Assembly (NCBI GenBank): GCA_030608825.1
Contig: JAUWDL010000008.1
Coordinates: 1-13,574, forward strand
DNA from: Gemmatimonadales bacterium
GTDB lineage: Bacteria > Gemmatimonadota > Gemmatimonadetes > Palauibacterales > Palauibacteraceae
Direction of reading: 5' to 3'
DNA length: 13,574 bases
The number at the start of each line of letters is the position of its first letter. Within the stretch, counting starts at the first letter, position 1. Position numbers and translations under genes: made by a program. The notes below the pieces were generated by a model. The model was not told the origin of the DNA and did no database searches. It was given only the letters and a program-made list of their open reading frames with translations. Shown piece by piece: positions 7,163 to 13,574 of this stretch.

Positions 7163-8686
7163 TCAGCTCATGCCGGCCTTGGCCATGGCATCCTGCCGCA
7201 CGAGGGCGAAGCCGACGGAGTTGAAGTTGAAGTTCGCCACCTCGGTGAACAGGCGTTTCGCTTCCTCGGCGTTGCCTGCGCCCTCCTGGGCCGACGCGAG
7301 CAGATACTTGACGTAGATGCTGCCCGGGTTGGCCTGCTCGAGCTGCGTGACCGCCTCACCGGAATCTCCCTGCTTGAGGGCGATCTCGCCGAGGATCTGG
7401 TGGTACCCCTGGAAGCGGGTCGGATTGCGCACGGGCTCCAGGAGCGCCTTGTGCTCTTCGAGCGTCGCCTTCGCCACGTCGATCTCGCCCATCCAGGCGG
7501 CCGCCCGGGCCTTCCACCACAGCCGGGTGGCTTCCTGGGTGCGGGTGAAGTCGGGATCGCCGACCAGCTCGATGTTCTCCTGCCGAACGCTCTCCAACGC
7601 CACGAGAATCTCCTTCAGCCCATCGAACATCTCGTGGTGCAGGGCGATCGACGCCGCCTGGTTGAGCGCGAACGTCTGGATCGAGATCTCCTGGTCCTCA
7701 CGAACGTCGAGCTCGCCGGCTCCCTCGGCGATAGCGAGAAGCTCTGCGATCGCCTCGGCGGGCGCGCCGGCGTGGAGCGCCACGAACGCGCGGTAGACGG
7801 CGTAGCTGCCCTTGTTGAACGTGCTGGCGTTTTCGATCCCGATGTCGTAATCGGCACGCGCCTCGTCGAAGTTTCCGAGGAAGGAGTTGATGTGGCCCTT
7901 CTTCAGGGCCGCCACGCCGAGCCCCGGATCCTTCTCCAGAGCGCTCGAATACGAGGCCCTGGCAGTCTCGAGCTCACCCATCGCTCGATAGGTGTCCCCG
8001 AGGAACTCGTACCCCTTCGCCTCCTCGGGCATCAGCGCCACGAAGTCCTCGAAGTGCTCCTTCGCCTTGGCGAAGTCCCGCGGCTCCTGGAACAGGTAAT
8101 CGAAGCCGATCGCGGAATGGGCGGCATACATGTTGGGGTCGAGCTCCAGCGCCTTCATGAAGGCCTCGCGCGCCTTCGCGTTCTCCTGTCGTCCGGCGAG
8201 GACGCCGCCCAGGTTGAGCCACGCTCGCGGGCTGGCTGGATACGTCTCCGCGAGCGTCTTGGAGATCTCGAGGGCCATGTCGTTATCCGCGTCCGTGAAC
8301 GCGCCGCCCACCTGGATGAGCATCCTCTCGCCGTCGCTTGCATGGGCGACGTGCTCCATCGCCTTCTCGACGTTGCTGTTGAACTCACCGGCCGTCTGCC
8401 CCGTGAACGCGATGTTCAGGTAGGCGTACGCGAACGTCGGATCCTTCTCCACGGCGGCACGGAAGAGCTCGTTGGCTTCCTGGGGACGTGCCACGTCCGA
8501 CAGCTCCTGGCCGGCCAGAAAATCAACCCTGGCCGCCTCGTTGGCGGTCGTGATCGGAATCTCGGTGATCTCGGCTGACGCGAGAGCTTGCTGCTCCCCG
8601 CCGTCGGCCGCGTCGGGCTGCTGCGCACACGCGCCCGCAATCGCGAGGACGCCGGCGAGCAGGACAAACTTGCTGGGGGACTGCAT
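7163..8686 (-). CDS. TPR-repeat lipoprotein
   Basis: A 507-residue protein. The N-terminus MQSPSKFVLLAGVLAIAGAC is a lipoprotein signal with probable acylated Cys20. Helix-turn-helix TPR repeats follow, clearest at about 70-103 (EKDPTFAYAYLNIA), 154-187 (ALELDPNMYAA), 225-258 (ALEKDPGLGVA), 259-285 and 425-485. The protein should be anchored in a membrane and face the periplasm, acting as a scaffold or solute/protein-binding subunit. No catalytic domain is seen. ATG 8684-8686 is chosen over a start at 8755 because it has AGGAGG (8694-8699) at good spacing and begins the signal peptide. The gene is monocistronic: it has its own leader, and a strong terminator follows. Partners are unknown. Confidence 0.85.
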   Translation of the reverse strand: MQSPSKFVLLAGVLAIAGACAQQPDAADGGEQQALASAEITEIPITTANEAARVDFLAGQELSDVARPQEANELFRAAVEKDPTFAYAYLNIAFTGQTAGEFNSNVEKAMEHVAHASDGERMLIQVGGAFTDADNDMALEISKTLAETYPASPRAWLNLGGVLAGRQENAKAREAFMKALELDPNMYAAHSAIGFDYLFQEPRDFAKAKEHFEDFVALMPEEAKGYEFLGDTYRAMGELETARASYSSALEKDPGLGVAALKKGHINSFLGNFDEARADYDIGIENASTFNKGSYAVYRAFVALHAGAPAEAIAELLAIAEGAGELDVREDQEISIQTFALNQAASIALHHEMFDGLKEILVALESVRQENIELVGDPDFTRTQEATRLWWKARAAAWMGEIDVAKATLEEHKALLEPVRNPTRFQGYHQILGEIALKQGDSGEAVTQLEQANPGSIYVKYLLASAQEGAGNAEEAKRLFTEVANFNFNSVGFALVRQDAMAKAGMS

Positions 8687-8693
8687 GTGATTT

Positions 8694-8699
8694 CCTCCT
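8694..8699 (-). promoter_or_regulatory. Ribosome binding site fixing the TPR lipoprotein start
   Basis: AGGAGG on the minus strand, 7 nt before ATG 8684-8686. It separates the true start from the 23-codon upstream extension of the same frame. Confidence 0.8.
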
Positions 8700-8868
8700 G
8701 TTGGGGCTCGATCAACGAGGGGTGCTAAAACAATAACATCTCGGTCGGGACGCACCGCGTCACCACTGGAAACGACCGGTGGGCAGAGCGCGTCAAAGGC
8801 GATCTCTGAGGCTAAGGTATGACTTCCTTTGAAGTTACGACTCCATCTGAGGCGGCAGACCTCAATGT

Positions 8869-8897
8869 GGAACGCTCCACGCTAACCGGAGCGTTCC
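8869..8897 (-). terminator. Inverted repeat after the S46 gene, possible terminator
   Basis: GGAACGCTCC (8869-8878) and GGAGCGTTCC (8888-8897) form a perfect 10-bp stem with a 9-nt loop, 22 bp past the S46 stop. The position suits a terminator for the minus-strand gene, but no T-run follows the stem. It may instead stabilise the mRNA 3' end or be a protein-binding site upstream of the TPR gene. Confidence 0.45.
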
Positions 8898-8919
8898 GAA
8901 CCGTCAATCCCCGAGGGCC

Positions 8920-11133
8920 TCAGCTGCCGGCCGCCGCTCCGGCCCGGGCCCCCGCCCGCAGCTCCTCCACGAGCCGTTCGGCCCCGTAGATCACGCGCAG
9001 CGCTTCGAGAATGCCGCGCGAGTCGACGGCCACCGTCCGGGCGCTCTCGGTGAGGAAGATATACTCGCCGGAGAGGCTCTCGATGTTTCCGTCGAAGGCC
9101 AGTCCCACGACCTCCAGATTCTGGTTCAGCACCGGCGAGCCGGAGTTCCCCCCGACGATGTCCGCGGTGCTGACGAAGTTCAGCGGAGTCGAGAGGTCGA
9201 AAGACTCCGGTGGATCGATCCAACGCTCGGGCAGGTCCCACTCGCCCTCGCCCCCACCCTTGCCATACGAGTAGTAGTGGTCGTAGAGGCCGAAGAAGGT
9301 AGTGAAGATGGGCGCGACCGTTCCGTTGTACTCGTAGGGCGCGACGACCCCATCCGCGATCCGGAGCGAGAAGGTGGCGTCCGGGGGAACGTCGCTGCCG
9401 TACACCTCGAACCGCGCCCTACCCAGAGCCACCGTGATCTCCTCCTCCTCCGGCGAGAGCTCGGACAGGCGTTGCTGGAAGGGCGCGAACTCGCCGAGCA
9501 TGGCGGCGAACATCTGGATCGCGGGATCGCTCATGCTGAGCGCACCAGCCTCGACGGCCTCGGCCGTCCGTGCCGAATCCGCCAACACCGAGCTATTCAC
9601 GACGACCGCGGCCGCGCCCTCCGGCGTCCGGCCACCCAGGAGGCGCTCGACCATCTGATTGGACTCGCCGTAGCTGGCGATGAGATCGTTCAGACGGGCC
9701 TCGATCAGAATCTCCTGAAGCTCGTCCGGCTGTTGGGGGACACCCAGCAACTCGGACCTGAACTCCTCGACCTGATCCGGAGAGGCCTCTCTCTGCTGCG
9801 CGATCAGGTACTGGAACGCCCAGATGGCGCGCACGAGCGGGGCGGAGCCGTACTCCGGCGATTCAAGGCCCATGAAGGCGCCGTAGCCGGGCGCGATCGC
9901 CCGCTTGTCCGCCTGGATCTCCGCCATCCGCGCGGCCAGACCGCCGTACTCGGCCGCGAGCGTCGGCTCGCCCTCCAGGGCCGTCTGGAAATCCCTTTCG
10001 GCGTGACGTCTCTTCGCCAGGATCACGGGATCGTAGAGGCCGGCGATGATCCCCGTGTAGGCTTTCTGCGAGTTGAGCAGGCTGAAGATGTCGTTACGGA
10101 TGTCGAGCTCTTCCGCCGTCTCGGGATCCATCTCGTAGTACTCCTGCAGCGCCTCGACTCGGCGATCGATGAACTCGAGCACCGCCCGATCGGAGACGTC
10201 ACGCCGAAACTCGAGCTCGGCGACGGTCTGGATGCGGCTCGTAGAGCCGGGATTCCCGACGACGAAGATGAGCTCGCCCTCGCTCACGCCATCCTCGCTC
10301 CACGGGAAAAAGGCGTCGCTCGTATCCAGCGGCTTCCCATCCTCGTAGACGCGGAAAAAACTGAAGTCGAGCGAATAGCGCGGGTAGGTGAAGTTGTCCG
10401 GATCTCCGCCGAAGTGGCCCATCTGGAGCTCGGGAGCCATGACGAGGCGGACGTCCGTGTAGCGGCGGAAGATGTAGGCCGAGTACCGCCCGCCGTTGTA
10501 AAGGGAGATCATCTCGACCGCATGGCCGCCCTCCTCTCCTCCGAACTCCTCCAGGATCCTGGCCTCGACTTCCTCGAGCTTCGCCTCCCGCGCCGCCGCT
10601 CGCTCCGCATCGGACTCGATGCCGTCCATCGCGGCGTGGATCTCATCCGTCACGTCCCGGATCGCGACCAGCCGATCGGCCTCGAACCCCTCTACCGGCC
10701 GCTCATCCTCCAGCGTCTTCGCCAGGAAGCCGTCGTCGAGCAGCGTTTCACCTTCCCGCTTGACCGCCGACACGTGCTCTCGTGCGCAGTGGTGGTTGGA
10801 CGCCAGGAGTCCCTCGGGAGAAACGAAGGACGCGGAGCAACTCGGTATTCGCAGCGCACCCAACCTCGCCCGCCGGAACCAGGCGGAGTCCGGCGCGAAG
10901 TCGTAGGCCTCGCTCAGATAGGCCGTGGGCGGGTACTCGAAGGTCCACATCCGCCCGTTGTCGAAGCGGCCCGCACGGACGGTATCCACGTCGATCCCGA
11001 ACGGGGAAGCCCCCTGCCCCACCGCCGTGTCGGCAGCCGATACTCCCAGAGCGAGGCAGACGATCACGGCCCGGGCGGCCGTCGGGGTGAATTCGCGTGT
11101 CCATCGCACGACCTGTCGCTGCGGCTTGCTCAC
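8920..11133 (-). CDS. S46 family dipeptidyl-peptidase, DPP7-like
   Basis: A 737-residue secreted serine peptidase that releases dipeptides from N-termini. Family signatures in order are FDNGRMWTFE (57-66), SFVSPEGLLASNHHCA with the catalytic His at 114 or 115, GGDPDNFTYPRYSLDFSFFR (242-261) with the expected catalytic Asp, and GGNSGSPVLN with Ser664. The residue that sets P1 preference (Gly in DPP7, Arg in DPP11) is Gly682 in AFDGNIE, so hydrophobic or small P1 residues rather than Asp/Glu are predicted. A hydrophobic signal at about 18-40 suggests export to the periplasm. The start is GTG at 11131-11133, with AAGGAG (11142-11147) 8 nt upstream. The longer open frame to 11364 lacks a ribosome site and would bury the signal peptide. 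Length fits the family. Confidence 0.93.
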   Translation of the reverse strand: MSKPQRQVVRWTREFTPTAARAVIVCLALGVSAADTAVGQGASPFGIDVDTVRAGRFDNGRMWTFEYPPTAYLSEAYDFAPDSAWFRRARLGALRIPSCSASFVSPEGLLASNHHCAREHVSAVKREGETLLDDGFLAKTLEDERPVEGFEADRLVAIRDVTDEIHAAMDGIESDAERAAAREAKLEEVEARILEEFGGEEGGHAVEMISLYNGGRYSAYIFRRYTDVRLVMAPELQMGHFGGDPDNFTYPRYSLDFSFFRVYEDGKPLDTSDAFFPWSEDGVSEGELIFVVGNPGSTSRIQTVAELEFRRDVSDRAVLEFIDRRVEALQEYYEMDPETAEELDIRNDIFSLLNSQKAYTGIIAGLYDPVILAKRRHAERDFQTALEGEPTLAAEYGGLAARMAEIQADKRAIAPGYGAFMGLESPEYGSAPLVRAIWAFQYLIAQQREASPDQVEEFRSELLGVPQQPDELQEILIEARLNDLIASYGESNQMVERLLGGRTPEGAAAVVVNSSVLADSARTAEAVEAGALSMSDPAIQMFAAMLGEFAPFQQRLSELSPEEEEITVALGRARFEVYGSDVPPDATFSLRIADGVVAPYEYNGTVAPIFTTFFGLYDHYYSYGKGGGEGEWDLPERWIDPPESFDLSTPLNFVSTADIVGGNSGSPVLNQNLEVVGLAFDGNIESLSGEYIFLTESARTVAVDSRGILEALRVIYGAERLVEELRAGARAGAAAGS

Positions 11134-11141
11134 GTCCTCTT

Positions 11142-11147
11142 CTCCTT
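11142..11147 (-). promoter_or_regulatory. Ribosome binding site fixing the GTG start of the S46 peptidase
   Basis: AAGGAG on the minus strand, 8 nt from GTG. It supports the GTG start immediately before the signal peptide over the 77-codon upstream extension. Confidence 0.7.
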
Positions 11148-11351
11148 CTGCCGCCGGCGCATCGTCGCCAGGCGGGCACCTGATCTCTCTGGAAGTCTGG
11201 AGCCGCCGGGACGGCTCCGTGCTACGCGCCCACAAACTGCTGCTCGAGGGCTCCCCGGAAAAGGCCACATCCGCCGACGCCGCGAGAATTGCGCAACCCG
11301 TTCGGTCTCCCCAATCTGAGGGGTCGGAAGACCTTCCTCCGGAGAGACGAT
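11148..11351. other. Divergent intergenic region between S46 and Rho_N-like genes
   Basis: This gap must hold the promoters of both divergent genes. The only clear structure is a 7-bp inverted repeat, GGAGCCG (11199-11205) and CGGCTCC (11212-11218), with a 6-nt loop. It would lie in the leader of the S46 mRNA. I could not find a convincing -35/-10 pair in either direction. Confidence 0.35.
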
Positions 11352-11678
11352 ATGGCATTCTCATACGAAGAACTGCACGGAAAGACAGTCGTTCAGCTCA
11401 GGGACATCGCCGAGAACCTCGGAGATCACCCGGCGCTTCATGGCTTTAGCACGATGCACAAGGAGGAGCTTCTCCCCGCTCTGTGCGACGTGCTGGAGAT
11501 CGAGGCACACGTCCACCACGAGATCGTCGGGATCGACAAGACGAAGATCAAGGCCGAGATCACGCAGCTGAAGGCGGAGAGAGACTCGGCCCTGTCGTCG
11601 GGCGACCGGATCGCCTACAAGAAGGCACTGCGGGGCATCCACCACCGAAAGGGCGAGCTGCGGCGCCACACGATCTAA
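11352..11678 (+). CDS. Small Rho_N/SAP-like domain protein
   Basis: A 108-residue protein. Residues 5-48 (YEELHGKTVVQLRDIAENLG, then MHKEELLPALCDVL) match the helix-extended-helix pattern of the Rho termination factor N-terminal domain, a nucleic-acid-binding module. A second segment follows with EAHVHHEIVGIDKTKIK (51-67), predicted coiled helices at 63-82, and a basic His/Arg/Lys-rich tail (IHHRKGELRRH). I recall similar short hypothetical proteins in Acidobacteria and related phyla, with no assigned role. RNA or DNA binding is inferred from the domain and charge. ATG 11352 has GGAGAG about 6 nt upstream. The frame extends to 11289 through a TTG, which I reject for lack of a ribosome site. 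It is divergent from the S46 gene. Confidence 0.8.
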   Translation: MAFSYEELHGKTVVQLRDIAENLGDHPALHGFSTMHKEELLPALCDVLEIEAHVHHEIVGIDKTKIKAEITQLKAERDSALSSGDRIAYKKALRGIHHRKGELRRHTI

Positions 11679-11695
11679 GCAGCCGGGCCGTTCTG

Positions 11696-11712
11696 GGAGG
11701 GGAGCCCCCTCC
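11696..11712. terminator. Hairpin between convergent genes, possible bidirectional terminator
   Basis: GGAGGGG (11696-11702) and CCCCTCC (11706-11712) pair perfectly around a 3-nt loop, in the 46-bp gap between the Rho_N-like gene and the convergent M14 gene. The place suits a shared terminator. No T-tract is present on either side. Confidence 0.4.
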
Positions 11713-11724
11713 ACGTAGGCGGGC

Positions 11725-12801
11725 TCACGACAGCTCATGCACCACTTGCTCCAGACCGGCGGAGATGAAGGACCACTGGAGCCTCATCTGATCCGGGACC
11801 GGCATCGGTCGCAGGCCCGCTTTGGCGGCCTCGGCTTCCACCGCCCGCGCCTCGGTGTCGTGCGCGCGTACCTCGTTCCCCGCCCCTCCAAACCGTAATC
11901 GCTCGCGCCACGTCTCGAGCCGTTCGCGCCACGCGATCGCCGCCGGGTCCGGCGGGCCGAGCTCCTCGCCGACACCAGGGGTGATGAAGAGCGGCATCTC
12001 GCTCACCAGCGTCAGAGGATCGCCACCCAGCGCACGGACAGCCTCCATCGAGCTGGGCCGGAAGCGGCCAGCGGTCGCCTCGTCACCAAGGCTCATGAAA
12101 TGCGCCCGCATGTACCTGGAGTCCGGCCGCGTGCAGAAGCCGCGCGCGATCCGAAAGAAGCCTTTCTCTCCGCCCCGCTCTACATCGTGCAGTGCGTAGC
12201 CCAGACTCTCCGTCGCTTCGGCGCACCTCGCCATCAGGCCCCCGCATCGCTCGCTCCATGCCTGCTCGATCAGGAACCAGGGGCCCGCCCCGAAACCCAT
12301 GCCGTGCAACGAGGCGTGCATCGCGAACGGCCCGGCCGCACTCTTCCACCAGTCCAGAGCGGCCCGGTTTTCGGGCCGAGCCTCGGGATCTTCCGGCTCC
12401 CTCGGAAAGCCGAACTCGATGTCGTCACCCGGCAGCTCGCGAACCACGCTGGCCAGGTAGGCGGAGAGCTCGTAGAGGTCGGCGCCGGCGCGCTGCCAGG
12501 AGCGGTTGCGCCGTGCCCCGTCCGGATTGATGTGCGGCATCACCCACCACTCGAACTCGGTCAGGAGGGGATCATCGGCCGGAAGCCGGCCGAGAAAGCC
12601 GGTCAGGTGGCGCAGGAGGCGTGGGCCGACGGGCTCATCCGCGTGACAGCCGGCGAGAAGGCTCAGCCGAAGAGTCCCGCTCCCGAACTTGAACGCGCGA
12701 ATCGGCCGACCCTCGCGGGACCGGCCGATCTCTTCACCCTCAGAGCTCCGCCCGGATGGCGCGGCGAGGATGGCCTCCGCCGGCGGCAGCCTCGGGATCA
12801 G
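11725..12801 (-). CDS. M14 family zinc carboxypeptidase, unusual start
   Basis: A 358-residue frame, counted from CTG at 12799-12801. All M14 landmarks are present: GRSREGRPI (26-34), zinc ligands His53 and Glu56 in AGCHADEP, INPDGARRNR (91-100), RPENRAALDWW (142-152, the EPET-like segment), third zinc ligand His166 in SLHGMG, and catalytic Glu268 in LVSEMP. It should cleave C-terminal residues from peptides or related amides. No signal peptide is visible, so it is probably cytoplasmic. There is no ATG, GTG or TTG in frame before GTG 12541-12543, and a start there would remove the HxxE zinc site and yield a dead 272-residue protein. The CTG overlaps the TGA of the lipoprotein gene (CTGA) and gives about 24 residues before GRS, a normal N-terminus. 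A non-canonical coupled start is my best guess. A lost start or sequence error remains possible. Confidence 0.8.
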   Translation of the reverse strand: MIPRLPPAEAILAAPSGRSSEGEEIGRSREGRPIRAFKFGSGTLRLSLLAGCHADEPVGPRLLRHLTGFLGRLPADDPLLTEFEWWVMPHINPDGARRNRSWQRAGADLYELSAYLASVVRELPGDDIEFGFPREPEDPEARPENRAALDWWKSAAGPFAMHASLHGMGFGAGPWFLIEQAWSERCGGLMARCAEATESLGYALHDVERGGEKGFFRIARGFCTRPDSRYMRAHFMSLGDEATAGRFRPSSMEAVRALGGDPLTLVSEMPLFITPGVGEELGPPDPAAIAWRERLETWRERLRFGGAGNEVRAHDTEARAVEAEAAKAGLRPMPVPDQMRLQWSFISAGLEQVVHELS

Positions 12802-13136
12802 GAGCAGATGGTCTGGAAGAGGGTCATGTTGACCTCTCCCTCCCTGATTTCGACCGTGCGCGGATTGTCGGGGGCCTGGCAGTTGGACCCCTCTGGGTAC
12901 GCCAGGCTGACCTCCCGATCGCCGACGGGCAGCGGCTGAGTGGTCTCCGTTCCGTCCTCCGTGAGGATCTGGGCGGGAGCCAGCCCCTCGATAGTGAGCG
13001 TCGAAAATACCGGGATGTTCTCGCCGCTAGCCTCGGTCTCGACAACCAGCGTGCCCAGTGCAGGGCCGTTGGGGTCGGAGCTACAACCCGCCAGACCGGC
13101 CAGACACAGCGCAAAGACGACATATCTCGCTTTCAT
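12798..13136 (-). CDS. Small lipoprotein with C-terminal Cys pair
   Basis: A 112-residue protein. MKARYVVFALCLAGLAGC is a clear lipoprotein signal with lipobox LAGC and acylated Cys18. The mature part is a predicted small beta-sandwich: GTLVVETEASGE (28-39), PLPVGDREVSL (68-78), NCQAPDNPRTVEI (85-97) and a final strand MTLFQTICS. Cys86 and Cys111 probably form a disulfide. The pattern resembles short PEGA-like lipoproteins I recall as frequent in Gemmatimonadota, with no known function. ATG 13134-13136 is chosen because it begins the signal peptide, although the ribosome site is weak (GAAGAG). The frame extends to 13205, but that would displace the signal. The stop overlaps the proposed CTG start of the M14 gene. 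Confidence 0.8.
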   Translation of the reverse strand: MKARYVVFALCLAGLAGCSSDPNGPALGTLVVETEASGENIPVFSTLTIEGLAPAQILTEDGTETTQPLPVGDREVSLAYPEGSNCQAPDNPRTVEIREGEVNMTLFQTICS

Positions 13137-13185
13137 GCTCTTCAGACTCTCAGGCTGCAGTTTCGATATTCGACAGGAACGGTTG

Positions 13186-13225
13186 GCCCGCGCGGATCCA
13201 TGCACTCGCGGGCTTCGACACTATA
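13186..13225 (-). promoter_or_regulatory. Candidate promoter -10 box and leader hairpin for the small lipoprotein
   Basis: TATAGT on the minus strand (13220-13225) matches five of six -10 positions and lies about 84 bp before the lipoprotein start. The -35 region is poor. Just downstream, CGCGGGC (13207-13213) and GCCCGCG (13186-13192) form a 7-bp inverted repeat with a 14-nt loop. The repeat might be part of the leader or a weak terminator for the sulfatase gene; no T-run follows. Confidence 0.3.
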
Positions 13226-13251
13226 CCCTCAGTCTGCCACGGGGTTCGCCA

Positions 13252-13574
13252 TCAGTACGTCGTCATCTGCTCGCTCGGCAGCAGGAGCCCGACCTCCTCG
13301 ACGTACCGCTCCCACAACCCGATCAGCTCGCCGCGACGGCCGGCGTACTGAGCCGACAGGTCTCGGTTTTCCGCCGGATCTTCGGCGAGGTTGAACAGCT
13401 CCCAATCATCGGGACCGAACGGGTGGGTGGTCCAGACGAGCTTCCAGTCACCCCGGCGCATCGCACGGCGACCGAAGAGCTCCCAGCCCATCACGTGGTC
13501 CGGCTCGTGAACGCGATCGGCCTCCTCCCTGAGCATGGGGAGCATGGAGGCCCCTCGCATCGGCTCGACCTCGC
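13252..13574 (-). CDS. Arylsulfatase, C-terminal part (5' end outside window)
   Basis: About 107 C-terminal residues are present. GWELFGRRAMRRGDWKLVWTT, followed by WELFNLAEDPAENRDLSAQY, is the characteristic C-terminal subdomain of type I formylglycine-dependent sulfatases, where the mature enzyme hydrolyses sulfate esters. The catalytic Cys/Ser motif, metal ligands and any signal peptide are outside the window, so class and substrate cannot be judged. The protein ends with LLLPSEQMTTY, 115 bp before the small lipoprotein gene on the same strand. Confidence 0.9.
   Translation of the reverse strand, partial: EVEPMRGASMLPMLREEADRVHEPDHVMGWELFGRRAMRRGDWKLVWTTHPFGPDDWELFNLAEDPAENRDLSAQYAGRRGELIGLWERYVEEVGLLLPSEQMTTY

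Noticed and set aside
7400..8578. 392-residue plus-strand open frame opposite the TPR gene
   Set aside because: Shadow of a TPR gene with clear signal peptide, ribosome site and terminator on the other strand.
9277..11319. 680-residue open frame on the plus strand opposite the S46 gene
   Set aside because: It mirrors the S46 coding frame. The composition is that of antisense to a GC-rich gene, and no domain is recognisable.
11725..12543. M14 frame treated as a 272-residue protein from GTG 12543
   Set aside because: That start would delete the HxxE zinc motif, while good M14 sequence continues upstream in frame.
12100..12939. 279-residue plus-strand open frame
   Set aside because: It runs antisense to both the M14 and lipoprotein genes, whose motifs are unambiguous.
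1..13574. tRNA, rRNA, CRISPR, insertion sequence or prophage content
   Set aside because: No tRNA-like cloverleaf, spaced repeat array, transposase or long terminal inverted repeat was seen on either strand.

Overview
The window is GC-rich, compact bacterial chromosome with no phage, transposon, CRISPR or RNA gene that I can see. Several families together suggest a diderm, aerobic, peptide-scavenging bacterium, most plausibly Gemmatimonadota or a relative. They are a secreted S46 dipeptidyl-peptidase of the DPP7 type, a TPR lipoprotein, a very small lipoprotein with a C-terminal Cys pair, an arylsulfatase and a coproheme decarboxylase (HemQ). This placement is inference from gene content; the window holds no phylogenetic marker.

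Layout. The left edge holds the start of a two-CBS-domain protein (minus strand), divergent from a plus-strand cluster. That cluster is hemQ, an M20 metallopeptidase resembling carboxypeptidase G2, a Sir2-family deacylase with the class III (desuccinylase-type) signature, and a TVP38/VTT (DedA-like) membrane protein (565-4019). The first three genes are 5 bp apart or overlap by 4 bp, so they are almost certainly cotranscribed. Next comes a large PAS-PAS-PAS-GGDEF-EAL cyclic-di-GMP protein (4257-6755). It meets a small DUF1059 protein tail to tail. A minus-strand TPR lipoprotein gene follows, closed by a strong intrinsic terminator, and then the S46 peptidase gene (8920-11133). A small Rho_N-like protein (11352-11678) is divergent from the S46 gene. 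The right end has three minus-strand genes: the 3' end of an arylsulfatase, a small lipoprotein, and an M14 zinc carboxypeptidase that overlaps the lipoprotein stop.

How the genes relate. HemQ completes the coproporphyrin-dependent route to heme. Its partners in the cluster (amidohydrolase/peptidase, lysine deacylase, membrane protein) form no known pathway with it, so the cluster may simply be housekeeping genes sharing a promoter. S46, M14 and M20 peptidases with the TPR and small lipoproteins fit a protein- and peptide-degrading lifestyle. The c-di-GMP protein has an intact GGDEF site and I-site but an altered metal-site residue in its EAL domain, so its net activity may lean towards synthesis.

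No stretch longer than about 240 bp lacks a gene. I found no clear undescribed system. The observations most worth following are the M14 gene with no ATG, GTG or TTG start before its zinc motif, the EAL Asp-to-Asn substitution, and the HemQ/sirtuin cluster.
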